A stretch of DNA of 64,000 bases from Chlorops oryzae (Eukaryota; Arthropoda; Insecta; Diptera; Chloropidae): positions 133,007,573 to 133,071,572 of the forward strand of contig CM035806.1 of assembly GCA_020466095.1 (NCBI GenBank), written 5' to 3'. Within the stretch, counting starts at the first letter, position 1, and the number at the start of each line of letters is the position of its first letter. Made by a program: the position numbers and the translations under genes. The notes beneath the pieces were generated by a model. It saw only the letters and a program-made list of their open reading frames with translations. It made no database searches and was not told the origin of the DNA. Positions 49,887 to 61,126 of the stretch are shown here, piece after piece.

Positions 49887-50919
49887 GTCTGATCGATTGG
49901 ATCCATGTAAGTGCAAGATATCTCCCCGCTATCATAGCCGAAGCCACGTAGGAGACTGCCCGCTTCCACACTTCCGCTCCCCCCGTTGGCCGAATCCTAT
50001 ATGGGCAGTGTTGTCGCCGAAAAGAATTTGGACGACAAGGGAGCGGTGGATGGATTTAATATCGTGTTGGTTAAATTGGAATTAGTCGTTGTGATATCAT
50101 CATTACCATTTAACGATGAATTATCAACGCCGACCGAAATCGGTACGGTCTTATGGGGAATGGGGCGAAATTGTGATGACGGTGGCATGCATGATACGGA
50201 TACGGATACGGGGGCAACAGATGCAATTGGATTACTACAGCTACTATCAAGCAAATCGGACGTATCGTTCATATTGCGATGATGATGGAGTTGCGAATGA
50301 TGGTGGGGGTGTGCCAATTTGGGAGTGATTAGTAAGGGTTGCTGTTGTTGGGATTGTTGTGATAATGATTTTTGCTTATTACTATTACAGCTAATGCTAC
50401 TACTGTTACTATTGAGACCATTTGTTGTTGTGATTGTATTTGCGTTTGTGTTTGTGGTTGTTGTGAATGTCGTCTGATGGTGTTTGAGTAATTGATGTTG
50501 CTGTTGTTGATTGTGTTGGTGTTGGTGTTGGTGTAAATACTGTTGTTGGGCTATCGATGGTGATTTAACCAATGTGGGTATGTGGCATTGGATTGAGTCT
50601 TGTGATTTGAATGTGCTTGAAATAGATTTTAGATTGCCACCACCAGCACCGTTGCCACCAGTACCAGTCACACTGCGTGGTGATAGCATTTTTCCCGAAT
50701 TATTTGTTGTTGCAATCGCAATTGCTGTTGTTGTTGTTGATGTAGATGTAGTTGTTGTATTTTTATTGCTACTGTTATGATGTCGCGGTGTTGTATTGGT
50801 GGAAAATTGATATTGTTGATGATGATACCTGGAACGGCCGCGTCGTGGCAATGATTTTTGTTCGGACATTGGTGAGAGATCTGAGGATGTGCTTGACTGT
50901 GCTCCATGGTAGATGATAC
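49887..50919 (-). CDS. Dscam2: Dscam cytoplasmic tail exon with in-frame TAG
   Basis: Acceptor CCCCTTCGCAG precedes 50919; the first two bases complete a Ser codon with the previous exon, giving KIKHS-IIYHGAQSSTSSDLSP, a conserved insect Dscam tail block, then MSEQKSLPRRGRSRYHH. 306 codons follow to a TAG at 49997-49999, rich in Asn, Thr, His and Gln, with recognisable islands such as GGNLKSISSTFKSQDSIQC, HIPTLVKSPSI and SCMPPSSQFRPIPHK. After the TAG the same frame stays open for 36 codons (DSANGGSGSVEAGS, LLRGFGYDSGE, TYMDPIDQ) to a GTGAGA donor whose phase 2 exactly fits the terminal exon. So the exon is structurally intact but carries one internal stop. No domains beyond a disordered signalling tail; it lies inside the cell after the transmembrane segment. 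Confidence 0.85.
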
Positions 50920-51249
50920 CTGCGAAGGGGGTGGAAGGACTTTTTTAAAGGCACACATACAACGTAATTAAATGCTTAACAACGAGTACGAGAGATTATA
51001 CGATTATGGCCCGTCGGTTACTTTTTTTCCGATAAAGTTTATTCGTCCCGAAAAACACACAAAAAGTTCAAATGAAAATTTTTTTAAAATCTCGAAAAGA
51101 TATCGTGACGAAATACCTTAACAGAGACAGTAACAAACGGGCCTGGGTAATTTAGCAAATTAAGGAAACCATATGTATGTATTAATGATTGTATGTATGT
51201 GTGCGTGTACGAATGTATGTAGGACTTATGCGTCTATTATGTTACTCTA

Positions 51250-51773
51250 CCCAGCAGATAAATATCTCGTGCATGGAAAAATAATCAGTCATTTCACCAG
51301 TGACGTATAGATGACATTGTCACGCATGATTCTTTTTTTTTTATGAAAATGTCACTTTACGAGAGAGCTTCTTATATTTTCCATTCTTTTATTGGCTTTT
51401 CGAAGCTTAACTCTTTCCGGGCCGAAATTTTTATTGTTGTGCCAGTGCCTTTTTTTGTTCATAATGTAGGATTAAAATGTATTTTTAGTCCAACATTTTG
51501 TAACTTCGTTATTAATAATAACTCTTCCACTTGCATTGAGACAATGCCTCAACAGAATCACGGAGTTTCTAGCTCATGAAATCAATTCAATAAGAGATAC
51601 TATTTATTTTTACTACCGTTGCATTCTAGCATGACAACATACGATGAAATTGTCACTGGTGACGTCACCTTGTTTGAGAATCTCATAGAAACTGTCCAAC
51701 GAAATGTCATGCGCTCGGGAATGAAAATCACTCTGACAGATTCGATGGTTTCGTGGTGACTCTTTCTGCTGGG
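51250..51773. mobile_element. CCC...GGG family MITE, intronic copy
   Basis: CCCAGCAGATAAATATCTCG on the left and CCCAGCAGAAAGAGTC on the minus-strand right; TA flanks both ends. Both terminal regions align with the 4177-4816 copy (TGCATG..., GACGTATAGATGACA, CTCTGACAGATTCGATG). A frame at 51343-51579 has no recognisable transposase motif. Confidence 0.75.
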
Positions 51774-52528
51774 TAAACCTGAACGTATGTATATGTTGGT
51801 ATGCATGTATGTGTGTATATATTTATATGGCAAAGGCATACATAAATGTCATCATCAAAGATTTTTGTATTTTATAGTTTTATGTTTCATTTTTCTTATT
51901 ATAAAATGAAATTAAATTAAAAATGTAAGTTTGTATCTGTGAATGCAGCTATATAAATGTTGTAAAATGTTCACAATATCTTATGCCGTGTATGTTTGCC
52001 TATTTCATTTAGTTTACTTTTCTCAAATTTCCTTATTTTCTGTTTTTGTTTGATATGGAATTTTATTTTTCGTTCAAATTTTATGCGAATATTTTTTTGT
52101 CTGGTATTTTGATTTTGATTTCGATTTCGGTTTTCTTTTTGTTTTCAGGTTGTTTTTCTGTTTTGGTAAATTTTTGTTTTGTTTTTTGTTTTTTTTTTTT
52201 TACTTAGAACATTTTGATTCTTTCCTTTTCGTTCTGTGTCTTCTATACTATAGATAAGTGATCGATATGTTGTGACTTGGAAAATGCTGTGTTAATCTAG
52301 AATCTGTGAAGAAAATTTTCAAATTTCCAAATTAAAAAAGCAATGCAAAAAGGCAAGAAATAAATAAATAAATGTGAAAATTACTTATTATATTTCCATG
52401 TGTGTGTATGTGTTTTTGTGTGTGATGGGGACATTCGATTAAAATGTTTTCATTCTTCTGTCTGTCAGCGTATAAATGTATTCATCTACATACATATATG
52501 TATGTATATCTGCCCACCAATCTAACTA

Positions 52529-52740
52529 CCCTGCTGTAATGAAGAGGTGAATTTACCGAAAAGGAGTACTCTGAGGTTACTCGGAATATGACTAGTTAAA
52601 GATTTGTCCAACTGGACCATAGGAGGTCTACTCGTGGAATAGTTATATGTGGGAGTTGTTACTTTTCAAAGACTCGGGGAGTAGTGGGATTGTAGTTGGA
52701 TTCACTGCAGGGAGGGTAGCTATGAATCCCTCTTGCTGGG
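52529..52740. mobile_element. Possible CCC...GGG family MITE
   Basis: CCCTGCTGTAATGAAG on the left; two candidate right ends, CCCTGCAGTGAATCC (minus strand, from about 52712) and CCCAGCAAGAGGGA (minus strand, from 52740). The interior repeats GGAGTACTC/GGTTACTCGG-like motifs. Which right end pairs is unresolved. Confidence 0.35.
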
Positions 52741-53974
52741 AAAAGCTCAACTATGTCGAATTTTTTCATTCCCAGGAAATACGTATTCGCAGTTCAAAAG
52801 CACTCCCTTATATCAGTCATAATTCGAACCGTTTACCGAAGGAGTCGATGGAAACGTCATACACTTATGTATGAATCCTATTCAACGTTGCCAGAATTTT
52901 GTTTTGAACTGGTTTTTATTCTGTCAAAAGTTTTTCAAAAAATGTAGGAATTCACAAAAAACAATGCGGGACAATCTTAAATAGAATTTCGATTTTCTAC
53001 GCTCTAAAGCAACTAGTTAATTTCCTCTACCAAACACATACATATAAAACAAAGGAGTACTTTGACTAACTTTCGCTACTTGAAGGCATACGTTAATAAC
53101 AAGTAACCAAACCCACAGGGTTGCATTGAAAATAGGAACAACAAGTCATTTTACTTCACGATGTTAATGGACATGGTCATTCTTTGACCGAAATGAGTCG
53201 AAAACAGCTATGCGCGATAGTCTCAAATTCACAATGCATACTATATATTACGATGAAAATTATATATCTTTTATTATATATGTATGTGCCGACCTGTTAT
53301 CAAAAGTTCAACTCTGATTTCCTTTCTTCAAAAGAATAAGTTCGTTACTTTCTTCGCATTTATTTTAATGGCGTAGAGGCCCTAAGGGATAAATCGAGGC
53401 TTTCTCCAAGACCCGCTGCTCCCCATTATTAAATAAATTCACAGTCATTTCTTTCATGGTTTTACTTTTCGCTTTCCGAGAATCTTATCCACACTACATG
53501 AAGTTTTTTTTTTTGTAGTTTTTGAAAAACTCTGCCCGAAAATTCAAGATTTCATTGAGGGGGGCAGAATCGATAATTACCTGCGGTGTCGAAGAGTGCT
53601 TACCATTCTTGCTGAATGGATAGAAATCTAAGTATCGATAATTGATGCTACGCAAAATCTAAACATCCCATTTTCCATTTGACCAAATTTTCTTTCGTTG
53701 GAAATTCTCACAAAAAGGGAAAATTTCCACCATATCTACATCCAACACTGGCCTAGGTTTTTTAATCTTAAAATTTGGAAATTCTTATTTTTTTGCCCCT
53801 TTATTAAATAGTTTTTGAGTTCGAAAAAAAAAAAAAATGCTTAAATATTGGGGGTAATATGTATTGGTGTCATCGAGTATATCATAAATGAAATGATAAG
53901 GACAATAAAGATAAAATTCAAATAAAACAAAACAATTTTGTAATAATAGATCTAAAAGAAGCTCGTGTACTTAC

Positions 53975-54104
53975 TGTGTTTGATTTTTCCCTCATGCGGA
54001 TTCGATGATTCCGTGCGACTTGAAGTCAATTGATCCTGATCGGATTCCGACTCTTCGGTTTCTGGCTCAGTCTTGCGTGAGTGACGGCGACGATTTTTGG
54101 AGGA
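53975..54104 (-). CDS. Dscam2: Dscam cytoplasmic tail exon (acidic KIKHS exon)
   Basis: A 130-bp internal exon: acceptor TGCATCGCAG, then SSKNRRRHSRKTEPETEESE, SDQDQLTSSRTESSNPHEG and KIKH plus one base, followed by an ideal donor ACA|GTAAGT. Phase in is 0, phase out is 1. The out phase joins the next exon through a split Ser codon to reconstitute KIKHS-IIYHGAQ, the conserved insect Dscam tail sequence. The exon has a basic stretch (NRRRHSRK) near its start followed by an acidic, Ser-rich stretch, typical of an intracellular signalling tail. The open frame continues upstream past the acceptor (to about 54212) without conserved residues, so the acceptor choice rests on the AG and the start of the basic block. 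Confidence 0.8.
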
Positions 54105-55305
54105 CTGCGATGCACATTCATGCGAAACAATGGAGCACGCGGTGGTCCATCCGACACGAACATAAACAAAGGTTGAAAGGATATGGGAAGAAAAAAAGCA
54201 AACACAGAGCAATTAAAATATGGCTTATTGTGCTGTCCCACATCGTTGTTGGTTGGCGGACAGAGGATGAGAGCGTTGCTGGATTTAATTGATTTGAATT
54301 ATTCAAAAGAAAACAGAAAAATTTATTTTGAAAATATAAAATTGACAGCTGAAGAAATATAGCTAGAAAAAATAACAATAAAATTATATGATGACAAAAT
54401 ACAGAACAAAGAAACTGCAGTGTCACGCGCGTAATCTCATTTCAGTCACGTGTCAATCACAGCATGGACGAGCAAATTAAAATTGAGTAATAGAGAGGGA
54501 GAAAGTTAGAGAGCACGATAGAGAGCCGGAACAGAAAACAAAAAAAAAAAAAAAAATCAATTTAACGAGCACAAAAGTCAAAAGAAAATCGAATAAAAAT
54601 AAATAGAAAATCAATAAAAATTTGGTGAAGTGGAATCGAAAAACAAAAACAAACAAGCAAGAAAACTAAAGTCGGCCAAGCCTGACTTTGATATACCCAG
54701 CTTCTCAAAAATATTGGTGCCCTATGGAAGTTAAAAAAAAATCTATCTTTGTCGGCGTGGCAGTGGTCGGAACACATCGATTTTTCCCGTAGCCCTTTGA
54801 TTCCCTTTGGCCAACCTATGCTTCGAGTTTGAAGCTTTTACGCTTTTTTACTTCGGAAGTTACGAAAAAGTTTTATTCGTGGGCGTAAGGTGGGCGTACC
54901 ACTCATATTTCTCCGATACACCTCTGATACATAATGGTTAATCTGTATATGAAATTTGAAGGACATTTTCAAGTGTACAAAATATCTATGAACTGTGTTG
55001 TGGTTTTTAGTTAGGATCATCCTCGGAGCCCGAAATACCTTTAATCCGATATTCGAAGCGATTGATTCAGCCGATCAAAGGAGATCCGACCACAGAGAGA
55101 CGAACGAACTTAGGGACTGATGGACTGACGGACATATCAAAATCGATTCAGTTATCGATCCTGAACTAGAATATACAATATTTTTCTATAGTTTCAAGAC
55201 CCGTATAAAAGTAATTTAGCCTAGATACACTGGGTATAAAAATTTTGAGCATCTTTACGGCAGGTATTTGAAATAAAAATAAGGAATAAACAAAGGCAAA
55301 CGCAC
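54105..55305 (-). other. Dscam intron with Helentron insertion
   Basis: Between donor 55305 and acceptor 54105. Half of it is the element at 54650-55242; the rest is AT-rich with a poly-A run at 54539-54557. No further exon seen. Confidence 0.6.
54650..55242 (+). mobile_element. Helentron/DINE-like element, intronic
   Basis: Starts AAACAAGCAAGAAAACTAAA with hairpin GTCGGCCAAGCCTGAC and ATATACCCAG, the 5' end of the 35575 subfamily, and ends at ACTGGGTATAAAAA. Contains GTGGGCGTA.GGTGGGCGTA and a weak GACTGACGGACA in place of the GTCY tract. Opposite orientation to the gene. No coding capacity. Confidence 0.75.
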
Positions 55306-55547
55306 GATATTATGAAATGGTGAGGTCTGATAATGGTTATGAATTGTCTTGGTTGGGCGTTGATGTTGGGTTGTTTTTAATACCGCTGCAGGAGGTGGTG
55401 ACGAACAGCCTTCGGTTAGAGCCCGTTCGTGATACATGAACGAATGTAGGAGCGTATTTGCTGGTCCCGAATGATGCTGCGGCTGTGACATGTTCCCTGT
55501 TTCGGATAATTGAAATGTAGCATAAGGTGATATATCCTCAGATGTTT
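55306..55547 (-). CDS. Dscam2: Dscam cytoplasmic tail exon (SEDISPYATF exon)
   Basis: Acceptor TTTTCAATTCTAG, with a good pyrimidine tract, precedes 55547. The exon begins AA, completing a Glu codon with the previous exon, and reads ETSEDISPYATFQLSE, the hallmark Dscam tail block, then MSQPQHHSGPANTLL, HSFMYHERALTEGCSSPPPA and TIHNHYQTSPFHNI. The donor chosen is ATC|GTGCGT (end 55306), giving phase 0 into the next exon. An alternative phase-0 donor, GCG|GTATTA, would end the exon at 55384 and drop 26 residues; neither donor is strong. The SPYAT Tyr and flanking residues are in a region known in Dscam proteins to bear intracellular signalling motifs. Same gene as the four other exons. Confidence 0.88.
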
Positions 55548-56328
55548 CTAGAATTGAAAAGGATAAGAAATTCGGTAAAAAAATACACATTATCAATTTT
55601 GACGATAGGAATGCTATAATAATGTCTCAAAATTATATTAAAAATGGAACAACTTCATAGGCCATCAATCGGACCTTTTAAATAATTATTATTGATAGAT
55701 GAGGTTCAAATACTTATATTAAATTATAAATGATTTTTTTTTGTATGTATCGGTCTCACAATTAATTATTTCGATTGCCAAAATATCGGACCAAATATAA
55801 ATAAATATATTTACTAAACAATCTAAATTGTTTTTTAATAATTAAAATTATGTCACTAAATAAAAATCATGCCGATTACACTAGTTTTTTTGCAGTAGAT
55901 CTAAATGCACTTTTCTGGTGGACTTTGGCCGTCTTGGAACCAAAAAAATATTTTTTTTTAATTTGTGGAAGGAGCTTTCACTATACATTTACGTCCATGC
56001 CTGCACAACATACCGAACACTAATCAGTAAATCGGCACATCTCAAAATTTTGCACTTCTCGGGCAAACAGCCTATAACTCTCGACGCCTGTAAAATCAAT
56101 TTCTTTTCTAAACTTATATTATTGTCAATTAACTGCAGATAGAATAAATATCAAAGTCAATTTTCCAAATGTTCCTATTCCTGCAGTAAAAATATTGGCA
56201 AACATGAAAAAATTTTTGGTTAAATTTAAAGTTTGCAACTCCATCCCAGCGGCGAAAATGCTGCCTACAGAAGCGATGGACCGCAACACATTTCGTAGGC
56301 GGTAATGCATACGACCTGATAGGTTAGG

Positions 56329-56898
56329 CTAGGTTACTTGAGCTTATACCTTAGGTCCGTTGTGATACCCTATAGAGGTGAACACCTATCTCTAGAATCA
56401 TTTTGAGCTAGCAATAAAGCCAGCGATCTGAGTAAGATTTACCGAGTCTAGGTCCCTTGGGGATCGCATTACATAGTTTCCTTAATAAGAGAATCTTTTC
56501 TATGAAAACGCAGGGCAGTACAGCAAAAGGTGTTGCGGAGATTCTTCTTCTTCGTCTACTAGGCAGTATCTGCAATAAATGGATGTCCTACTTTGTATTC
56601 TCGCCGCATGAGCGCCCAATGAACAGTGACCAGTAAAAATTCCGACTACTGCGGATAAAATAGATCGGGGGAGCTGTACAAGCTCTTACGATCTCTTGCA
56701 GTTTACGATTGGCCAAAACGCTTTGGCTTTGGAGCATTTGGGTCCTATTGACCACCTTTGCGCGAGTTGCCTATTTGCCCGTTGGTTTAACCGGAGCCGA
56801 CAGGTTGCTAGAGGTTGCACATAAACTTTCTTTTGCCGGAAGAATCTGTGCCGTCGTACCTCGTTTAGATAGTTCATCTGAAACGACCTCATATACCA
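56329..56898 (-). mobile_element. LINE 3' fragment, RNase H/C-terminal region
   Basis: In the minus-strand frames one reads RWSIGPKCSKAKAFWPIVN, then after a frame shift ILTGHC-like GIFTGHCSLGAHAARI (about 56600-56640) and CRYCLVDEEEESPQHLLLYC (56513-56575). The TGHC...H, CxxC...E...HLLxxCP arrangement is the known carboxy end of RNase H-bearing LINEs (R1/LOA/I-like). Frame shifts and stops show it is dead. It is cut off at 56898, where the poly-A end of the neighbouring Jockey element begins, which suggests that Jockey inserted into or beside it. Confidence 0.65.
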
Positions 56899-59640
56899 TC
56901 CTTTTTTTTTCATACCTTATTACTTTATTTGTTGATGTATTTGATAGCACGGTCCTCATTGTCTACAGTTGGGTTGGAAAATCGTTGCGATTTAATCTTA
57001 TTTCATTTAAGACTTGTAAGAGGGATCTGGCAAGTTGATTTGGGTACGAAGAAAGTTTGGCTTCATATTTCGATTTTTGTCGTGAGAGTAAATTTTCAAC
57101 GGTGGATATATTCAGATCCTTATGAATATTCTCATTTCGGATATACCAAGAAGCTCCAGTGATGATTCTAAGAATCTTTGACTGTATACGTTGAATGATG
57201 TCGATGTTGCTCTTGCTTGCGTTACCCCATAGTTCCGAGCCGAGCCTATATATCCATATAGGCATTATAACCGTTTTGTACAACAGGACTTTAAGATCGA
57301 TGGGAAGAGGATATAATGAGTTTATAAGCCAGTGGAGATTACTAGCTTTCAGTTTTACTTATTTGTAGTTTTTTGGCTTGAATGTGTTTGCTCCAGGTCA
57401 TACGCTTGTCCAGGTGAACGCCAAGATATGTTACTTCTTCGGCTTGTGGAATTTCTAATCGATTTATGGTTAAGGGCGGACAGCTCCGCTTGTTTAGTGT
57501 AAACGTTACCTGTTTGCATTTTGGTTCATTAATAGGAGTACGCCAATCTGTCAGCGACTTCTCTATGGCTAATATGTGATTTGCCAGTTGAGCTGTTGCT
57601 TGAAGGGCTAAGTATAGCAGTGTCGTCAGCGAATGTTGATGTTGTCGGATTGTTACTTACGGAATATCCGAAGTATACAGAACGTAAAGAACGTGGCTAA
57701 AGTACGATGCCTTGTGGAACGCCAGCTTTGATTTCATACTCGCCGGAAGTAAAAGAGTTACTCCTTACAGCAAAAAAAACTATTGCGAAGATAAGATTCC
57801 AATAAGTTTGTGTGTATTGTATTTTGAGGAAACAGCAGTTTTTTTTTGTACAAAAGGCCGTCTCGCCAGCCAGACTCGGTCGAAGGCTTGTGCAACATCG
57901 AGAAATATCGCTGCGCAGTACACTCTCTGTGTTTGAATGCATTGCGGATTTCTGTTGTAATACGATTGACTTGCTCGATAGTGCTGTGTCTCTGGCGAAA
58001 TCCAGATTGATGTTTTGGTATAATTTCTTGAATTCTCAAATATGAAAAAATTCGGAGTAAGAGCATTTTTGTTTTAAATAACTTTGATAGACATGACAAA
58101 AGACTTATAGGCCTGTAGGACGATGGCTGAGCTTTATCCTTTCCGGGCTTCGGTATCATAACGATGATAGATTTTTTCCATATTACAGGAAAATGACAGA
58201 ATTTAACTATTGCATTGAATAGAAGGCATATGTTATTAATTGCACACTTTGGAAGCTCGAATAATATTTTCGGGGTAATAAGGTCATGCCCAGGTAAGTT
58301 TTTGGGCTTTAATTTTTCTTGAATAATTTGTGACACTTCTTAAGGCTGGCATTGGAGTGGCACAGTGTGAGTTGAGACTCCTGGTTCTGTGAGTACAAAC
58401 GCATTCGCTCTCTCTCTTCGTCACTGCGAGCCTAGGTGCCATTTGAGCATTTTAAAGCTATTGTTGTCTCGGTTGGCACGCTTAGACTAGGATGAGCTCT
58501 CCAAAAAGGATGTTTTGTACTAGTAGGTGAGAGTTGTTCAATATAACGAAGTTGGGCGCTCTCTTCTTCAATCTTCAAAGTTTTAGTGACTTTTCTATGG
58601 GTTTGCCATTCGCGTCGCTGGCGTCATTTTTCCATTACCAACATTTCTATCTGGCGGTTGGTTCTACTCTGATTTGGACTCGCAGTTGTAGCTTTTGGCG
58701 TAGCGACTCGTGCTGCATTTACCAAAATAGACTGTAGAGAGTCTGCAGCGATATTGACGTTTCTTTTTCGTTAAATTGTTGCTGCAGTTCGATGTTTGTG
58801 CTAATGTATTTCCTGTATTTGAGCCAATCCGTTTTTTTGGTTGTAATTTTATGGGGATGTTCGAGAGGCCTTAAGTGTTCTTTTAGGCGTAAAAGCACAG
58901 GTGAGTGGTCTGATAAAAGGTCGAATAGTGTTAATTTGTGGGAAATTTTTAGTGACAGCAAAGTCTATTAAGTCTGGCAGTTTTCTAACCCGGAGAGACG
59001 AAGCTTAACTTATGTATTCTTTGGTTGAATTATTGCATTGTATAGTTGCTTACCCTTGGGGTTACAAGACGAGAGCCCCAGTGGGTAGGCTTCGCATTGT
59101 ATTCGCCTGCTGCAATGAATCTGGCACCAAGCGCTTTAAAGAAGTCTATAAATTGTTCTACTGAGATCGAGAATCGAGGTGGACAGTAAACTGCGGCCAA
59201 AGTGAGATTTCCACTGCCTAAGTGTACTTTGATGTATGTAGCTTATACAAAAACTTAGTTGCGAAGCTGCCGTTATTCGTTAGGTGAGTTTCTGACAGAA
59301 GCATGATGTCGATTTCATGGACATTCAGAAAAGTCAGTAGTTCTTTTTTGTGTTGAGAAATGCCGTTAGCATTCCAGTGACAAATTTTTAATATTGACAT
59401 TATTTGTCTAAGTTTTGTATAGGCAGATTTTGGTTCTGCATCAACTGCTGCATACAATTTTGCATGAAGTACATAAAATTCATCATATTTTGATTAAACG
59501 AGACCAGTAAAGCCTGAATTCCATTTTTCTGCAGCACGAATTCTCTATCGTCTTACGTGGCCGTAGCCGCTGTTGGATGCCGTTCTGGTATTGGTGTAGA
59601 CTTAGCCATCCTGGTATATTTTTGTTCGAGCGTGGCCGTT
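56899..59640 (-). pseudogene. Degraded Jockey-clade LINE (non-LTR retrotransposon)
   Basis: Read on the minus strand: the end of a gag-like ORF1 (MQNCMQQLMQNQNLPIQNLD, about 59395-59460); endonuclease start MSILKICHWNANGISQHKKE with LSETHLT (59275-59405); endonuclease end SDHSPVLLRLKEHLRP (58850-58915); reverse transcriptase PGKDKAQPSSYRPISLLSCL (about 58070-58165), AGVPQGIVL (57697-57725) and the catalytic box FADDTAIL near 57622-57633; and the C-terminus MPIWIYRLGSELWGNAS (57215-57270). The 3' end has AATAAAGTAATAAGG and a short A run at 56900-56907. Several frame shifts and stops interrupt ORF2, and the 5' end is truncated, so it cannot move. Domain order and motifs fit Jockey; the exact family is unknown. 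Confidence 0.85.
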
Positions 59641-59832
59641 TTTTAAGAGTGAACGCCTACCACAACACACATAAATTGAGCTATTGGTGGGCAGGTCGCT
59701 AACAGTCTCGTATACTTTGTAGGCGGTAGGCACTGTTCGCCGCTGGGATTTATATCGTGAAAATTCTATTGAAATCGAATGAGATGTAGATGGTGCTCTC
59801 AAAACAAAAACAGATATTTTACTTTTTAATTA

Positions 59833-60493
59833 CACTGTGATAGTTTTTTTCAAAAATTTAAAAAGACAAGACAGAATTTAACGGTTTCCCCTTATTTCGT
59901 GCACGAGCATTCGAACTGCATCATAAGTTTTCTGAGTTATCGGTACGCCTTCATGCAAAATTTTTTTTAACTTTTTTTTTACCACTTTTTGGGCCATATC
60001 TATGTATGAGTTGAAGTTTGGTATTCTAAACTACCACCAAAATGTACTCTGAGATATGCCAAGTAATTCTTCCAAAACACCGTTATGATAAAATGTCGCA
60101 TTAGGGAGTTATAATTGATTGAAACTCAAAAATCATACATTTTTGTTTGTTAGTATTTTAAATATTTTGAAGCATACTTCAGGGACTTTTCGTATAAAAA
60201 ATATAAAAAAAATAAAAAAAAAAATAGTAGATGATTTTTGAGTTTTAAATGGGTATAGCTTCCTAATTTGGCATTTTATCATAACGGTGTTTTCCGAAGA
60301 AATACTTGGCATATTTCAGAGTACATTTTGGTGTTAGCTTAGAATACCAAACTTCAACTCATACATAGATATGGCCCAAAAAGTGGTCAAAAAAATCTTT
60401 TAAAAAAAATTTTCCATGCAGTTCGATTGCTCGTGCCCGAAATAGGGGGAAACCGTTAAATTCGGTCTTGTTTTTTTTTCGACTACCATAGTG
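59833..60493. mobile_element. Foldback element with about 290-bp inverted arms
   Basis: Left CACTGTGATAGTTTTTTTC and minus-strand right CACTATGGTAGTCG open two arms that match over about 290 bp (shared: GAATTTAACGGTTTCCCC, CACTTTTTGGGCCATATC, TATGTATGAGTTGAAGTTTG, CCGTTATGATAAAATG), around an AT-rich centre of about 60 bp. TTA flanks both ends, a possible 3-bp duplication. The CACTATGG terminus resembles Transib ends, while TTA resembles PIF/Harbinger targets, so the superfamily is open. No coding. Confidence 0.75.
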
Positions 60494-60921
60494 TTATTTA
60501 TGTATAGTTATTTAAAGGGAAGAGTGCTTCTGAAACTAAACTAGTGTAGCAATCAAAACTTTCGAAACCAGAAAAAAGGTAGTTTTTTAACTCGCACTTA
60601 ACAGATCTGGTCTGAAAAATTTATACACGGAATTGTCAAAAACAAATATAGAAAAATTTCAGGGACCATAACTGTTACAAGTTATATTTTAAAAATGACA
60701 ATTTAAGTGTTATTTTAAGAGTTTTATTATTTTAATCAGAAAATAACAATTATTTTTTGAGTTTTATTTTTTACTCAGAAGATAAAACTTATTCTTAGAG
60801 TTTTATTTTTCGATCAAGGAATAAAAATGAATTTTCGAGTTTTATTTTTTGCTCAGAAGATAAAAATTTATCTTAGATTTTTATTTATTAGTCAAAAATA
60901 AAAATTATTTTTTGAGTTGTG

Positions 60922-61054
60922 TTTTTATACCTTTTCCGAAGGAAAGGGTATATTAAGTTTGGCACGGAGTATGTAACATACCAAAGGAGTCGCGATAGAT
61001 ATAGACATATATATATATTCTTGATCAGGGTGACAAGAGGAGTCGATCTAGCCA

Positions 61055-61126
<72 letters not shown>

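Larger units (their letters stand above)
50920..53974 (-). other. Dscam intron
   Basis: Donor GTAAGT (53974-53969) and acceptor CGCAG (50924-50920). Holds a CCC...GGG MITE (51250-51773), a possible second (52529-52740) and AT-rich DNA with TATG runs. No extra exon found. Confidence 0.7.

Noticed and set aside
54105..54212. Upstream extension of the 53975-54104 exon frame (MLCVCFFSSHILSTF...)
   Set aside because: Looks like intron with a pyrimidine-rich tract; the conserved Dscam sequence begins after the CAG at 54105.
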